NCBI GenBank assembly: GCA_902564025.1
Contig: CACEZK010000001.1
Location: 1 to 64,000, forward strand
Direction of reading: 5' to 3'
DNA from: an uncultured Pelagibacteraceae bacterium
Lineage (GTDB): Bacteria > Pseudomonadota > Alphaproteobacteria > Pelagibacterales > AG-422-B15
DNA length: 64,000 nt
Shown here: positions 15,823 through 26,978 of the stretch, in pieces
Layout of the letters: every line of letters starts with the position of its first letter
How positions within the stretch are numbered: the stretch's first letter is position 1
The notes under the pieces: generated by a model
What the model was told of the DNA's origin: nothing
The model's database searches: none
Seen by the model: only the letters and a program-made list of their open reading frames with translations
Translations under genes and position numbers: made by a program

Positions 15823-16851
15823 ATGAAAAAAATTTTATTAATCTTTATTACCTTAATCTTTACTAACATTGCTCACGCAGAAACTGTCTTAAGAGTTGTA
15901 GACTCAGGTAGTATACAGGGAAATGGTAGTCAAGATATGATCATCTCAAGTATTGATACAACTACAGGCACCGAAACGACGCTTTTAACTTTCAATGCTG
16001 TAGCAAGTAGAGCTACTGGTTTAACGTTTATGGATGATTACAACAATAAACTTTATATAGGTCACTCAGCAGGTCGTTATTCAGTATACGATATTAATAC
16101 GAATACTGTAACAGCTACGACTATTGGAAATGGTGGTGAGGTTTTTCAATCAGGATGGAATGGTTCTAATGTAATAGCTACCGGTACCGACGCTGAAGAT
16201 GGAAGCTCAACGACTATCCTAGGTTCACTTGATATTTCTGACTCTAACGGAAATACTTTGATTGAGAACAAGGCCGATGGCAGTGTTCATATTGGTGAAA
16301 ATTCACTAGTAACTATTGAATCTGGTGGAAGACAACAATTGTATGCAACCGATGCAACTGGAAGTAGAATCGATATTAATATTCCCTCTGGAACAAATCT
16401 ATTGATAGATGGTGAAGATGTAATGGGAAGTATCGATAGCTCTATTGCATTGGGTGCTGCATTTGCATCACTGCCAACTGGAGCAGAAGGTGCAGGATAC
16501 ACTTGCGGTCTTGGAACTGGATTTCATGACAGTGCATCAGCGATATCTGGCGGATGTGGGTTTGATTTTGCAAATTATTCATTTGTTGACTCAATGCCTG
16601 AATTATTTCAAAAGGCATCATTCAATATTGGTGCTGCATCAGTCGTTCACGGTGAAGGTGATGATGCAACTTTGAAAGCTGGTATTACGTTTAAATTTGG
16701 AGCTCCAAAGCCTGTTAGAGAAGCTAAAGATAACAACTTATTACTTGAGAATAAAATAGACGCGGTGATGGCTGAGAATGATTCATTAAAAGCTCAAATT
16801 GCAGAAATTAATACTCAGCTTAAGGCCTTAAATATGTTGGCAATGAATTAA
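15823..16851 (+). CDS. Exported surface protein with YadA-anchor-like C-terminus
   Basis: A 342-residue protein with a clean signal peptide (MKKILLIFITLIFTNIAHA). Residues about 22-150 contain propeller-like strands (YNNKLYIGHSAGRYSVYDIN). Residues 150-205 hold short polar strands (GSVHIGENSLVTIESGGRQQ). About 215-298 is a glycine-rich region (SSIALGAAFASLP, SAISGGCGFDF, ATLKAGITFKFG) resembling the membrane-anchor barrel of trimeric autotransporters. The last 30 residues form a predicted coiled coil (ENKIDAVMAENDSLKAQIAE). Two Cys flank the barrel centre. The function is unknown; an adhesin or outer-membrane role is inferred from architecture. It is the only gene of the tRNA-bounded islet. 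Confidence 0.75.
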   Translation: MKKILLIFITLIFTNIAHAETVLRVVDSGSIQGNGSQDMIISSIDTTTGTETTLLTFNAVASRATGLTFMDDYNNKLYIGHSAGRYSVYDINTNTVTATTIGNGGEVFQSGWNGSNVIATGTDAEDGSSTTILGSLDISDSNGNTLIENKADGSVHIGENSLVTIESGGRQQLYATDATGSRIDINIPSGTNLLIDGEDVMGSIDSSIALGAAFASLPTGAEGAGYTCGLGTGFHDSASAISGGCGFDFANYSFVDSMPELFQKASFNIGAASVVHGEGDDATLKAGITFKFGAPKPVREAKDNNLLLENKIDAVMAENDSLKAQIAEINTQLKALNMLAMN

Positions 16852-16866
16852 GTTTTTTCCCTTCTA

Positions 16867-16885
16867 ATGACGACCAGATGACGAC
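16867..16885 (+). repeat. Two ATGACGAC direct repeats near the tRNA boundary
   Basis: ATGACGAC occurs at 16867-16874 and 16878-16885 (11-bp period), followed by TCGCG. The patch is more GC-rich than its surroundings and lies 48 bp from the islet's right repeat, between the stop codon and the tRNA. Short phased repeats next to a tRNA attachment site can be recombinase arm sites; that role is only a suggestion here. Confidence 0.35.
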
Positions 16886-16932
16886 TCGCGTTGAATGATA
16901 ATGAAGTGAAAAATAATATTTGGCTATTTTCT

Positions 16933-17009
16933 TGGTGGGCCCACTAGGACTCGAACCTAGGACAACTCCGTTATGAGCGGAGGGCTCTAACCAACTGAGC
17001 TATGGGCCC
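16933..17009 (-). tRNA. tRNA with CAT anticodon, probably tRNA-Ile2 (lysidine type)
   Basis: A 77-nt gene including encoded CCA. The acceptor stem GGGCCCA/TGGGCCC pairs fully. The D-stem is GCTC/GAGC, the anticodon stem CTCCG/CGGAG with loop CTCATAA (anticodon CAT), and the T arm is CTAGG-TTCGAGT-CCTAG. CAT tRNAs can be initiator Met, elongator Met or Ile2. The fully paired acceptor end rules out an initiator, and the GGGCCC acceptor resembles Ile2 genes more than elongator Met, but this needs a model search. Its 3' part is duplicated at 15621-15681, making it the attachment site of the islet. Confidence 0.9.
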
Positions 17010-17049
17010 GGATAGAAACTTTTATACACATATAATGAAAGCCTTCAAA

Positions 17050-19065
17050 CTAGTTTTTGTCTAAGAAACTCTTTAAAAGTTTAGCTCTTGTTGGATGTTT
17101 TAATTTTCTTAGAGCTTTTGCCTCGATCTGCCTGATTCTTTCTCTTGTTACTGAGAATTGTTGACCCACCTCCTCAAGGGTATGGTCAGAATTCATACCA
17201 ATCCCAAATCTCATTCTCAATACTCTCTCTTCACGAGGTGTCAATGAAGATAGTATTTTTGTAGTAGTTTGCCTTAAATTAGAATGAATTGCAGCATCAA
17301 TTGGAATTACAGCGTTTTCGTCTTGAATGAAATCTCCCAAATGACTATCCTCCTCATCACCAACTGGAGTTTCAAGACTTACAGGCTCTTTGGCAATTTT
17401 TAATACCTTTCTTACTTTTTCAAGAGGCATATTTAGTTTCTTAGAAATCTCTTCAGGAGTTGGCTCTCTACCAATATCATTTAAAAGGAGTCTTTGTGTT
17501 CTGACGATTTTATTAATAGTTTCTATCATATGAACCGGAATACGTATCGTCCTTGCCTGATCAGCTATTGATCGCGTAATCGCTTGTCTAATCCACCAAG
17601 TAGCATAAGTTGAAAATTTATAGCCTCTTCGGTATTCAAATTTGTCAACAGCTTTCATAAGTCCTATATTTCCTTCTTGAATTAAATCCAAGAATTGTAA
17701 ACCTCTATTAGTATATTTTTTTGCAATTGATATTACTAAACGAAGGTTAGCTTCAATCATTTCCTTTTTTGCAATACTAGACTCTCTCTCTCCTTTTTGT
17801 ACATTGCTAACAATTCTTTTAAATTCGTTTAGCGTTAAACCAATATTGCTTGCTGCGGCCCTAACTTCATTCATGATTTTTTTAATATTATTTTTTTCGA
17901 GTTTGACAAATTTTTCCCACCCTGAAAGTCTTGTGATTTTTCTTAACCAGTATGGATTATTTTCATTCCCAATATACTTATCTAGAAATTCATCTCTTGA
18001 AATTTTATATTGAACAGCGAGTCTCAACAGTTTTCCTTCCAAAGATACAATTTCTTTATTAATGACATATAACTTATTAATTAATTCCTCAATTTTATTT
18101 GTATTAATTTGTAAGCCCTTTATTAATTCTACAACAACAGCCTTTGATATTTGATAACCTTTTTCTGACCTTAAAGGAAACTCTTTTCCTTTTTCTTGGA
18201 AAGCAATCTTATCTTTTTGAAGCTTTTGCAACTTCTTAAAACTTTTATTTAATTTTTTAAATGTTTCAAGGATCTGTGGTTTCAATTCTTCCTCCATAAT
18301 AGCAATTGAAACATTTAATTCATCATCAGCATCTTCATATTCTTCTATTACTTGTTCTGAAGAGCTTTCAATCATTGGCTCTGTATCATCACCATAAGTC
18401 GATGATTTTTTTTCAGCTTCTTTTCTTTTTCTGATTTCTTCTTTTTCTTCTTGTTCTTTTCTTTTCTTTGCTTCTTTAATTTTTTTACTTAATTCTTTCT
18501 TGTTTGGAGACTCTTCAAATAATGACTCTAGATCGATTACTTCTCTCAAAGTTATTTTTTCAGCAATTATATCGTCTCTCCAATTAAGTATTGCTTGAAG
18601 AGTTAATGGACTCTCACACAATCCAGATATCATAGCTTCTTGCCCAGCTTCTATTCTTTTTGCTATTGCAATTTCACCTTCACGAGAAAGCAGATCAACG
18701 GTTCCCATTTCTCTTAAATATAGTTTTACAGGGTCATCAGTTTTTTCTGATCCTGGCTTCGCACTTACATTATCATCGTCTTTATCGTCATCATTGTCTG
18801 AATCATCAGAGTCAATTATATCAAATCCAACCTGTGATAACTTCGTTGTATATTGCTCGATTTGCTCAGAGGTAAATTTATTTTCAGGAAAAGATTTTTT
18901 AATCAATTCATTTGTAAGATATCCGTCTTTTTTACCTTGTTTGATAAGTTTTTTTATAATTGATTTTTCAAGATCTAAGACTGGACCATCTTGATCATTA
19001 GCTAACGTCTGCAGAGTTTCTGCTTCTTTTTTAAGCTGCTTCTTTTTTCTGCCTCTTTTTTTCAT
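17050..19065 (-). CDS. rpoD: RNA polymerase sigma factor RpoD (sigma-70)
   Basis: Housekeeping sigma factor of 671 residues. Region 1.2 starts at [20 protein letters not shown] (about residue 117). An acidic and Lys/Glu-rich insertion (about 215-330) is the non-conserved region. Region 2 carries [20 protein letters not shown] and the -10 recognition helix [14 protein letters not shown]. Region 4.2 holds the [23 protein letters not shown] near the C-terminus. Its start shares one base with the dnaG stop, the standard alphaproteobacterial yqeY-dnaG-rpoD arrangement. Confidence 0.98.
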   Translation of the reverse strand: MKKRGRKKKQLKKEAETLQTLANDQDGPVLDLEKSIIKKLIKQGKKDGYLTNELIKKSFPENKFTSEQIEQYTTKLSQVGFDIIDSDDSDNDDDKDDDNVSAKPGSEKTDDPVKLYLREMGTVDLLSREGEIAIAKRIEAGQEAMISGLCESPLTLQAILNWRDDIIAEKITLREVIDLESLFEESPNKKELSKKIKEAKKRKEQEEKEEIRKRKEAEKKSSTYGDDTEPMIESSSEQVIEEYEDADDELNVSIAIMEEELKPQILETFKKLNKSFKKLQKLQKDKIAFQEKGKEFPLRSEKGYQISKAVVVELIKGLQINTNKIEELINKLYVINKEIVSLEGKLLRLAVQYKISRDEFLDKYIGNENNPYWLRKITRLSGWEKFVKLEKNNIKKIMNEVRAAASNIGLTLNEFKRIVSNVQKGERESSIAKKEMIEANLRLVISIAKKYTNRGLQFLDLIQEGNIGLMKAVDKFEYRRGYKFSTYATWWIRQAITRSIADQARTIRIPVHMIETINKIVRTQRLLLNDIGREPTPEEISKKLNMPLEKVRKVLKIAKEPVSLETPVGDEEDSHLGDFIQDENAVIPIDAAIHSNLRQTTTKILSSLTPREERVLRMRFGIGMNSDHTLEEVGQQFSVTRERIRQIEAKALRKLKHPTRAKLLKSFLDKN

Positions 19066-20870
19066 TAGTTTTTATTTATGCTTTCTTTTTTTATTCTCAT
19101 AAAATTTTCAAAACTCTTATCATCCATTCTTTCTTCAAGGTTGCTGATTGCGATATCTAAATCATTTTCATCGAGTAGATTTTTATGCAGATCTAGTAGA
19201 CTTATAAAGCTTTTTTCCACCTCAACCTTACTATTTTTTATAATTGTACTATAAGTACTTAATAGTTTTGGCTGAAATATATATTTAATCTCCTGAATTA
19301 ATCCCTTACCGAGTAAATAAGACTTTAAATCAAAGTTTTCAAGGTCTTTATCACCATTGTAAGTAGAGAATTCCAGTATTTCAGATATTAAAGATGACAA
19401 ATTAAGGTCATTAAAGCTAATTTTTCCTAATTCCTCAGCATGCTTAATTATCAAAAAAGGGTTTTCAATCAAACATATTAGGATAATTTTTTCTCTTACA
19501 ACCGAGTCATGACTCTGGTTTTTAACTCTGTCACTTGATAAGATTTCTGAAGAAATATTACTTTTTTTTAATTTATAATTGAAATTTCTAGAATTATTTT
19601 TAGCGTATTTTAGTTCACTTAATTTATCATCAAAAAATTTTTTGTAATATTCTCTTACTGTTTTGTTATTTATTTTTTCAGATAATGAGTTAATTCTCTT
19701 TTCAAAACCAGCCTTTTTTTCTGGAATTGTAATATCTTCCCTATTTATCTCTGACATCCAAATAAATTCAGATAATGATAGGGAATTATCAAGAATACTT
19801 TGAAGGCTAGCTGGACTGTTTCTTTTCAAGTAATCATCAGGATCATAATCTTTTGGAAGCAAACAAAAACGAAGTGAACGATCAGGTAATAAATTGTTTA
19901 ATGCTAATATCGCTACTCTTTGAGTGGCTATTAGTCCCGCTTCATCACCATCAAACATGATAATAGGACTCTCACATACTTTCCATGCTCTTTCTAATTG
20001 ATAACTTGTAAGGGCTGTTCCTAATGGGGCAACAGATGTCTTAAAGTTATTCTTATACAAAGAAATAACATCCATATAACCCTCAACAATAATTAAATTT
20101 TTTGGCCTCCTATTTTCATCAATTGCAAGATTTAAATTGTAAAGTTGATAACTTTTTTTGAAAACTGGACTATCTGCTGAGTTGATGTATTTTATATTTG
20201 AGTCATCTAATGCTCTTCCTCCAAATGCAATAACATTTGATTTATAATCTTTAATTGGAAACATAAATCTATTTCGAAAGAAATCATAAAATTCACCTTC
20301 TTTTTTATTTGATTTTTTAATTAGACCAATTGAGATAGCATCATCAATATTAAAGTTCTTACTCTTTAAGTGATTGTATAAATTATTACTTCCTGAACCA
20401 GAATAACCTAAATCAAATTTATTAATTATATTTTCGTCTATAGATCTTTTTTCAACGTACTTTTGCGCTTCTCTACTAGTTTTAAGTTGTTCCTTGAAGT
20501 AATTACAAGCTTCATTGATAATTTTTCTTAAACTAGAGTAATCTCTTTCTATATAATTTGGGTCTCTGATGACTCCTCTTTCTGGATCCATACCAGCTTG
20601 CTTTGCCAAGTATTCAATGGAATCTGGATAAGACATATTTTTATGTTTCATTAAAAAAGAAAATATGTCTCCGTGTTCAGCGCTACTGAAGCAATGATAA
20701 AATTCCTTTTCATCATTAACTGTAAATGAAGGAGTTTTTTCATTTTTGAACGGACTTAATCCTATAAATTCATTACCTCTTTGTGTGAGTTTAACAAATT
20801 TTCCCACAACCTCTGAGACACGTAATCTTGATTTAATTTCACTAATAAATTCTTTAGAATATCTAGGCAT
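19065..20870 (-). CDS. dnaG: DNA primase DnaG with degenerate zinc-binding motif
   Basis: Synthesises RNA primers for replication. The N-terminal domain has the primase layout but the zinc ligands are mostly replaced: the usual CPFH reads SPFK and the CFGC reads CFSS (residues about 39-66), leaving one of the four metal ligands. I recall the same substitutions in alphaproteobacterial primases, so this is probably lineage-typical rather than damage. The TOPRIM core follows with the IVEGYMDV acidic site (about residues 258-265) and the FDGDEAG motif. The C-terminal DnaB-binding part is weakly conserved. The length of 601 residues is normal. Confidence 0.96.
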   Translation of the reverse strand: MPRYSKEFISEIKSRLRVSEVVGKFVKLTQRGNEFIGLSPFKNEKTPSFTVNDEKEFYHCFSSAEHGDIFSFLMKHKNMSYPDSIEYLAKQAGMDPERGVIRDPNYIERDYSSLRKIINEACNYFKEQLKTSREAQKYVEKRSIDENIINKFDLGYSGSGSNNLYNHLKSKNFNIDDAISIGLIKKSNKKEGEFYDFFRNRFMFPIKDYKSNVIAFGGRALDDSNIKYINSADSPVFKKSYQLYNLNLAIDENRRPKNLIIVEGYMDVISLYKNNFKTSVAPLGTALTSYQLERAWKVCESPIIMFDGDEAGLIATQRVAILALNNLLPDRSLRFCLLPKDYDPDDYLKRNSPASLQSILDNSLSLSEFIWMSEINREDITIPEKKAGFEKRINSLSEKINNKTVREYYKKFFDDKLSELKYAKNNSRNFNYKLKKSNISSEILSSDRVKNQSHDSVVREKIILICLIENPFLIIKHAEELGKISFNDLNLSSLISEILEFSTYNGDKDLENFDLKSYLLGKGLIQEIKYIFQPKLLSTYSTIIKNSKVEVEKSFISLLDLHKNLLDENDLDIAISNLEERMDDKSFENFMRIKKESINKN

Positions 20871-20917
20871 AAATTAATTATATTACTCGAGAGCAGTAAA
20901 GAACAGCTATCAAATAT

Positions 20918-21376
20918 TTACAAATTTTGAAGTTTTTCCTTTATAAGTCTGCTTGCTAGAGAAATATCAAGAGCCGGGGGGCTATTTTCCTTCAAATATT
21001 TTATTACTTTTCCTATTTCCTTTAATGATTTTGCTTCAGTTGCTCCAATCGCTTCCTCGCAAGCTATCATAGTCTCTTCCTCGCCAAGTTGCTTAGGAAG
21101 AAACTCACTAATTATATTGATCTCGCTATTTTCTTTCTGCACAAGTTCGTCTCGTCCAGCTTTTTTAAACATATCAATCGAATCATTTCTTTGCTTCACC
21201 ATTTTTTTGAGAAGACTGATAATTGTATCATCTGAAATATTGGAGTCTTCCCCGGAGGACCGACTTGCAATTTCTTTATCTTTAATAGCGGCTAGTACTA
21301 GTCTTAATGTGTGGATTCTCTCTTTATCCCCATTTTTGAGAGCATTAGATAATTCGGTTGTGATGTTTTCTTTCAT
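20918..21376 (-). CDS. GatB/YqeY domain protein
   Basis: A 152-residue all-helical protein of the YqeY family, homologous to the C-terminal tRNA-binding region of GatB. The pattern LSNALKNGDKERIHTLRLVLAAIKDKEIASR at the N-terminus and EEDEEAK-like segments in the middle (ISEFLPKQLGEEE) are characteristic. The role is unproven; a tRNA-amidation-linked or general tRNA-binding function is assumed from family. It is the first gene of the yqeY-dnaG-rpoD set and diverges from carA across 131 bp, which must hold both promoters. Confidence 0.92.
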   Translation of the reverse strand: MKENITTELSNALKNGDKERIHTLRLVLAAIKDKEIASRSSGEDSNISDDTIISLLKKMVKQRNDSIDMFKKAGRDELVQKENSEINIISEFLPKQLGEEETMIACEEAIGATEAKSLKEIGKVIKYLKENSPPALDISLASRLIKEKLQNL

Positions 21377-21507
21377 TTGAGATAAACATAAAATCTACAT
21401 CATCAGATATATTGTGGCAATAATAGATCTAATATTTATTATCTTATCTAACTATTGCATGAATTCCCCATTTGCACTAAGTTTCTATAAATCTAGAATC
21501 ACTACAT

Positions 21508-22656
21508 ATGGTTAATGCGAATAGGTTGAAAAAAGATCTCTCAACAACTCGACCTAAACCTATTGAAGGTCAACTTATTCTAGAAGATGGTTCCCGATAT
21601 AATGGATTAAAAATTGGCTCTCCTAATATGGAAATAGGAGAAGTTTGTTTTAATACCTCAATGACAGGTTATCAAGAAATAATAACTGACCCTTCTTATG
21701 CAGGACAAATAATCAATTTTACTTTTCCTCACATCGGTAATGTAGGTACAAATCTTGATGATAACGAGTCGAGTAAACCGTATGCGAAAGGAATCATAAT
21801 TAATTGTGATATTTCTGATCCATCAAACTATAGATCTATCCTTCATCTTGATGCGTGGCTTAAAAAAAACAACGTACCAGGTATTTGTAATATTGATACC
21901 AGACTAATTACAAATAGAATCCGTTCTAAAGGTGCGCCGAAAGGTGGCATTATCGAAGGTCCAATAAACAAAAAAAAGACCGCATCCTGTTTAAAGGAAA
22001 TAAAAAAATGGAAAGGGCTTAATGGACTTGATCTAGCTATCGATGTATCACGCAAGGATGTAAAAATTTATAAATCTAAAAAAAGTTCAAAACTTAAAGT
22101 TGTAGCAATAGATTATGGAATTAAACAAAATATATTAAACTGCTTACTAGATTTAAATTTAGAGGTTATATTAGTCCCAGCTAAAACTTCTGTAGAAAAA
22201 ATACTTTCTTATAGTCCTAATGGTATTTTTCTTTCGAACGGTCCAGGTGATCCGAAAGCAACAGGAAAATACGCTATTCCAATTATAAAAAAACTGATCA
22301 AATCAGGAATCCCATTATTTGGAATATGTCTTGGTCATCAACTTATTTCTCTAGCATTAGGTGCAAAGACAAAAAAAATGTTTCAAGGTCACAGAGGGGC
22401 TAATCATCCTGTAAAAAATCTTGAAACAGAAAAAGTAGAAATCACATCTCAAAATCATGGTTTTGAGGTAACTGAAAAATCTATTCCAAGAGATGTAAAA
22501 ATAACTCATAAATCATTATTCGATGGAAGTGTTGAAGGTATAAGAAAAGGAAGAAATATATTTGCAGTTCAATATCATCCAGAAGCAAGCCCTGGACCAC
22601 ACGATAGTCATTATCTTTTTCAAGAATTTAAAAAAATGATTAAACAAAATGCCTAA
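21508..22656 (+). CDS. carA: Carbamoyl-phosphate synthase small subunit
   Basis: Glutaminase subunit that supplies ammonia to CarB for carbamoyl phosphate in pyrimidine and arginine synthesis. The N-terminal CPSase domain (about 20-150) includes [15 protein letters not shown]. The class I amidotransferase domain (about 196-380) has the nucleophile C274 (FGICLGHQL) and the His-Glu pair in YHPEASPGP. The length of 382 residues is normal. The ATG at 21508 gives the short basic N-terminal extension common in alphaproteobacteria. carB begins 8 bp before its stop. Confidence 0.98.
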   Translation: MVNANRLKKDLSTTRPKPIEGQLILEDGSRYNGLKIGSPNMEIGEVCFNTSMTGYQEIITDPSYAGQIINFTFPHIGNVGTNLDDNESSKPYAKGIIINCDISDPSNYRSILHLDAWLKKNNVPGICNIDTRLITNRIRSKGAPKGGIIEGPINKKKTASCLKEIKKWKGLNGLDLAIDVSRKDVKIYKSKKSSKLKVVAIDYGIKQNILNCLLDLNLEVILVPAKTSVEKILSYSPNGIFLSNGPGDPKATGKYAIPIIKKLIKSGIPLFGICLGHQLISLALGAKTKKMFQGHRGANHPVKNLETEKVEITSQNHGFEVTEKSIPRDVKITHKSLFDGSVEGIRKGRNIFAVQYHPEASPGPHDSHYLFQEFKKMIKQNA

Positions 22657-25600
22657 GAGAAAAGATATAAAATCTATTTTAATTGTTGGAGCTGGTCCAA
22701 TAATAATCGGACAAGCCTGCGAGTTCGATTATTCAGGAACACAGGCATGTAAGGCATTACGAGAAGAGGGTTATAGAGTGATTCTAATTAATTCTAATCC
22801 TGCAACTATAATGACTGACCCTGACACTGCTGATGTAGTGTACATCGAACCAATTACTCCTGAGATTGTTGCAAAAATAATTAAGAAAGAAAAACCCGAT
22901 GTACTTCTGCCAACAATGGGTGGTCAGACAGCATTAAACATTGCAATTGAACTTTCCAAAAATGGAACATTAAAAAAATATAAAGTTGAGTTAATTGGTG
23001 CAAATCTTAAGGCAATCAAAAAAGCAGAGGAAAGAGAAAGTTTTTATAAAGCCATGACAAAGATTGGTTTGGAATGCCCAAGAGCAGAGATTGCAAGAAA
23101 TTTTACAGACGCAAAAAAAGCTCTAAAGAAACTTGGATTGCCTGTCATCATAAGACCATCTTTTACACTTGGAGGTACGGGTGGAGGAATCGCAACTACC
23201 GAGAAGCAGTTCGATGAAATCGCAAATTCTGGACTTTATAATTCACCGATAAATGAAATTTTAATTGAAGAGTCAGTGGCTGGATGGAAAGAATTTGAAA
23301 TGGAAGTTGTGAGAGACAAAAATGATAATTGTATAATCATATGCTCAATTGAAAATGTAGACCCTATGGGAGTACATACGGGCGACTCCATAACAATAGC
23401 TCCTGCACTTACTTTAACTGACAAAGAATATCAAATCATGAGAAACGCGTCCATTGCATGTCTTAGGGAAATTGGAGTTGAGACTGGGGGCTCTAATGTT
23501 CAATTTGCTGTTAATCCAAAAAATGGAAGGCTTGTAATTATTGAAATGAACCCAAGAGTTTCTAGATCATCTGCTTTAGCTTCAAAGGCGACAGGTTTTC
23601 CAATTGCCAAAGTTGCTGCTAAACTGGCAGTTGGGTACACATTAGATGAACTTACTAACGAAATTACAAAAGTTACACCTGCATCTTTTGAGCCAACAAT
23701 TGACTATGTGGTTACAAAAATTCCAAGATTTACCTTTGAGAAATTTCAATTAACGCAACCTTTGCTATCAAGTTCAATGAAATCTGTTGGTGAAGTCATG
23801 GCTATTGGAAGGTCATTTCCCGAGTCATTGCAAAAAGCAATGAGGTCGCTTGAAACTGGTTTAGACGGCTTAGACGAAGTAACTGTAAGTATGAATAAAA
23901 AAAAGCTCACAAAGAAAAATATTTTATCTGAACTTAAGAAGCCTCTTGCAGATAAACTATTATTAGTTGCTCAGGCACTACGTTTTGGATTAGATATAGT
24001 TCAAATTCATAAGTCCTCAAAAGTTGATCCTTGGTTTATTGGTCAAATAAAAAGGATAGTTGATACGGAAAAAACCCTTAAAAAAGGATTGCCACGAAAC
24101 GCTAAAGAATTGCTTAGAATAAAATCTTTGGGATTTTCAGACAAAAAAATATCACAGCTCTGTAATACTAAGGAAGAGAAAATTTTTAATATGCGTGTCA
24201 AAAATAAAATTTTTCCTGACTTTAAAAGAATAGATACCTGTGCTGCAGAGTTTGAAGCTAAGACCCCATACATGTACTCAACTTACGCTAAAAATTCTTT
24301 AAATAGTGATGCATGCGAGTCCAGTCCAACAAGTAAAAAAAAGGTAATTATTCTTGGAAGTGGTCCAAATCGAATTGGACAAGGTGTTGAATTTGATTAT
24401 TGCTGCTCTCATGCTTCATTTGCCCTAAAAGAATTAAAATATGAAACAATTATGATCAACTGTAATCCAGAGACAGTCTCTACCGACCCAGATACCAGTG
24501 ACAGACTTTATTTTGAACCCCTTACGAATGAAAATGTATATGAAATTATTAGAAAGGAAAAAAGCAAAGGAAATCTTTTAGGGGTTATTGTTCAATTCGG
24601 TGGCCAGACACCTCTTAAGTTGTCTGACTATTTAAATAAAATGAATATACCAATTTTGGGTACTTCAACTGAGTCGATTGACACTGCTGAGGATAGAGAA
24701 AAATTTAAAAAGATTTCTGAAAACTTAAATCTATTGCAACCAGCAAATGGTATCGCATATTCTGAAAAAGAAGCTAACTCAGTAATTAAGAAAATAGGTT
24801 TTCCAGCAGTGATAAGGCCATCATATGTATTAGGCGGAAGAGCTATGGAAATTGTTCACAATGAAGATGAATTAAAAAAATACTTCAAAGAAGCTGTTGT
24901 AGTTAGTGGTAAAAGCCCTGTTCTAATTGATCACTATTTGAAAGACTCTATTGAAGTAGATGTCGATGCTGTGTCTGATGGTAAAAAAGTCATTATTGCA
25001 GGTATTATGGAACATATTGAGGAAGCAGGAATCCATTCTGGTGACTCGACTTGTACGTTGCCTCCTTACTCATTGTCGGAAAAAATCATTAATGACATAG
25101 AAAAGCAAACCAAAAAATTAGCCATTGCACTGAATGTGAAGGGCTTGCTGAATATACAATTTGCAATTCAAAATAATAATATATTCCTGCTTGAAGTTAA
25201 TCCTAGAAGCAGTCGAACTGTGCCGTTTGTAGCTAAAGCTACAGGTAATCCAATTGTTAAGATAGCACTAAGTGCAGCAATTGGAAAACCGTTGAATAAA
25301 CATGAATTTAAAATTCGTAAGACTAATTGTATCTCAATTAAAGAACCTGTATTTCCTTTTAAACGCTTTCCTAATGTTGATACCATTTTAGGCCCTGAAA
25401 TGAAATCTACTGGTGAAGTAATGGCAATTGATACGTCATTTGAATCAGCATTTATAAAATGTCAATTAGCTTCGTCAAACCCACTTCCAAAAAATGGTAC
25501 TTTATTCGTATCTGTGAAGGACTCTGATAAGCCAAAAATACTCCCAATTATAAGATCATTTCAAAAATTAGGATTTCAAGTGAATGCGACTGCAGGAACA

Positions 25601-25885
25601 GCTGATTATTTGATGGAGGGTGGTGTTAAGGTGAAGAAAATTAATAAGGTTTCTCAAGGATCACCTCATATTGTTGAAGAGTTAATTGATGGCAAAGTTG
25701 ATATAATAATTAATACAACTGAAGGAAGAAAGTCAATTAATGACTCCTTTGGCATAAGAAGAACTGCTCTCATGAAAAGTTTGCCATACTTTCTCACAGT
25801 ATCTGGTGCAAGGGCTGCTATTAATTCAATTAAAGAATTAAGAAATAATGAATTAGAAGTTAACCCTATAACTAAATTTCACTAA
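22649..25885 (+). CDS. carB: Carbamoyl-phosphate synthase large subunit
   Basis: Makes carbamoyl phosphate from bicarbonate, ATP and ammonia channelled from CarA. The 1078 residues contain two homologous ATP-grasp halves: the first opens with [21 protein letters not shown] (about 11-31) and the second with [20 protein letters not shown] (about 567-586). The C-terminal MGS-like allosteric domain includes [16 protein letters not shown]. It overlaps carA by 8 bp, and its stop overlaps the convergent Lrp-type gene by 4 bp. Confidence 0.98.
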   Translation: MPKRKDIKSILIVGAGPIIIGQACEFDYSGTQACKALREEGYRVILINSNPATIMTDPDTADVVYIEPITPEIVAKIIKKEKPDVLLPTMGGQTALNIAIELSKNGTLKKYKVELIGANLKAIKKAEERESFYKAMTKIGLECPRAEIARNFTDAKKALKKLGLPVIIRPSFTLGGTGGGIATTEKQFDEIANSGLYNSPINEILIEESVAGWKEFEMEVVRDKNDNCIIICSIENVDPMGVHTGDSITIAPALTLTDKEYQIMRNASIACLREIGVETGGSNVQFAVNPKNGRLVIIEMNPRVSRSSALASKATGFPIAKVAAKLAVGYTLDELTNEITKVTPASFEPTIDYVVTKIPRFTFEKFQLTQPLLSSSMKSVGEVMAIGRSFPESLQKAMRSLETGLDGLDEVTVSMNKKKLTKKNILSELKKPLADKLLLVAQALRFGLDIVQIHKSSKVDPWFIGQIKRIVDTEKTLKKGLPRNAKELLRIKSLGFSDKKISQLCNTKEEKIFNMRVKNKIFPDFKRIDTCAAEFEAKTPYMYSTYAKNSLNSDACESSPTSKKKVIILGSGPNRIGQGVEFDYCCSHASFALKELKYETIMINCNPETVSTDPDTSDRLYFEPLTNENVYEIIRKEKSKGNLLGVIVQFGGQTPLKLSDYLNKMNIPILGTSTESIDTAEDREKFKKISENLNLLQPANGIAYSEKEANSVIKKIGFPAVIRPSYVLGGRAMEIVHNEDELKKYFKEAVVVSGKSPVLIDHYLKDSIEVDVDAVSDGKKVIIAGIMEHIEEAGIHSGDSTCTLPPYSLSEKIINDIEKQTKKLAIALNVKGLLNIQFAIQNNNIFLLEVNPRSSRTVPFVAKATGNPIVKIALSAAIGKPLNKHEFKIRKTNCISIKEPVFPFKRFPNVDTILGPEMKSTGEVMAIDTSFESAFIKCQLASSNPLPKNGTLFVSVKDSDKPKILPIIRSFQKLGFQVNATAGTADYLMEGGVKVKKINKVSQGSPHIVEELIDGKVDIIINTTEGRKSINDSFGIRRTALMKSLPYFLTVSGARAAINSIKELRNNELEVNPITKFH

Positions 25886-26352
25886 TCTAGAGGAACAGTA
25901 CCTAGTTTCTTTGTATTTTTTATGACAAAAGCTGTTTTGACACTCAAAATATTTTCATTTGAAGTTACATGTGTTGTTAAAAAATTATTAAATTCATTCA
26001 TATTTTTCACCACACATTTAAGAATAAAATCTATTTCACCGTTTAGCATAAAACATTCTCTAATAGGCTCCCAACCCCAGACCAGCTTTTCAAAAGAACC
26101 TAGGCTTTCTTCATTTTGATTTTTTAAACTCACAAATATCCATGCTACTAAGTCATATCCCAGCTTTGATGGATCTAGATTTGCACGAAAACCATCAATA
26201 TAACCATTATCTTCTAAGTCTCTTACTCTTCTTAGTGTAGGCGGTGGAGACATTTCAATTTTCTTAGACAAATCAAGATTTGAAATTCTTCCTTCATCTT
26301 GAAGTATTCGAAGTATTTTTAGATCAACACTATCAATTTCTTTTTTTACCAT
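25882..26352 (-). CDS. Lrp/AsnC-family transcriptional regulator
   Basis: A 156-residue feast/famine regulator. The N-terminal HTH ([39 protein letters not shown], about 5-45) is followed by the RAM ligand-binding domain. The ATG at 26352 is preferred because it overlaps the upstream stop codon (TGATG); a GTG at 26367 would add five residues. It is the last gene of the ELM1-like, 2OG oxygenase, Lrp set. The effector is probably an amino acid, but which one is not visible. Confidence 0.92.
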   Translation of the reverse strand: MVKKEIDSVDLKILRILQDEGRISNLDLSKKIEMSPPPTLRRVRDLEDNGYIDGFRANLDPSKLGYDLVAWIFVSLKNQNEESLGSFEKLVWGWEPIRECFMLNGEIDFILKCVVKNMNEFNNFLTTHVTSNENILSVKTAFVIKNTKKLGTVPLD

Positions 26353-26978
26353 CAGTCTACTGGCCACTCTGTTTCAAAAGTAACATAATTTAATTGCAAG
26401 CAGCGTCTTTCTTTTTTAATTTTTTTCTTTTCAAGTCCGTGCCAAGAGTTTTCTTCAGAAGTAAAAATATACCCTGTATTATTTTTATAAGGTAGAGTTT
26501 TAGCGACTTTTAAATCTGGAGTATAAAAATCCGTTCCCAAATTTTCATTTTCTTCGTATCTATTTACAAATAGAATTGATGACATCAATTTTTCCTTGAT
26601 GTCACAGTGTGGTTCTAGCCAAAATCCGTCTCGATCAGCTATGACTTCTAATCTAACATAAGAATTTTTTAAATCTCTATTAATTAGATTAGAAATGAAT
26701 TCAGTACATTCTTTCGATTGCATTTCTTTTACCAACCCGGTTAATTCAGGATATTTCTCTGCATTACCTTTATTAATAAATATTCTTAACTTACTTAGTA
26801 AATTATCTCCTGTTTTATCTCCTGCTCTTGTTCCATCAAAAATAACCTTACCTTCGGGAAAATTAATAGAGTAAATTTCATCTATTGCTTTTTCAGATAG
26901 AGGATTATTAATTGTCCAATGATTAAAAGGTGCATTGGAATGTGATAAATTATTTTTCAATGCATTAATTAATGTCAT
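26352..26978 (-). CDS. 2OG-Fe(II) oxygenase-like protein
   Basis: A 208-residue double-stranded beta-helix protein. The metal motif is H124 and D126 (LEPHCDIK) with H180 (SWHGLE), and R191 or R192 is placed to bind 2-oxoglutarate. The family includes prolyl-hydroxylase-like and sugar- or lipid-modifying enzymes; nothing indicates which. It overlaps the ELM1-like gene upstream by 4 bp (ATGA) and the regulator gene downstream by 1 bp, so the three proteins are made together. Confidence 0.75.
   Translation of the reverse strand: MTLINALKNNLSHSNAPFNHWTINNPLSEKAIDEIYSINFPEGKVIFDGTRAGDKTGDNLLSKLRIFINKGNAEKYPELTGLVKEMQSKECTEFISNLINRDLKNSYVRLEVIADRDGFWLEPHCDIKEKLMSSILFVNRYEENENLGTDFYTPDLKVAKTLPYKNNTGYIFTSEENSWHGLEKKKIKKERRCLQLNYVTFETEWPVD

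Larger units (their letters stand above)
15621..16992. mobile_element. tRNA-bounded one-gene islet
   Basis: Region between two direct 61-bp repeats, the right one lying inside an intact tRNA(CAT) gene and the left one a 3' fragment of it. This is the geometry of an integrated island: complete tRNA, element, displaced tRNA 3' end. The islet carries one plus-strand gene for an exported protein and no recognisable integrase or excisionase, so it is either a decayed remnant or a cassette mobilised in trans. The flanking genes (dioxygenase operon, rpoD) lie outside. Base composition does not stand out by eye. Confidence 0.7.
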
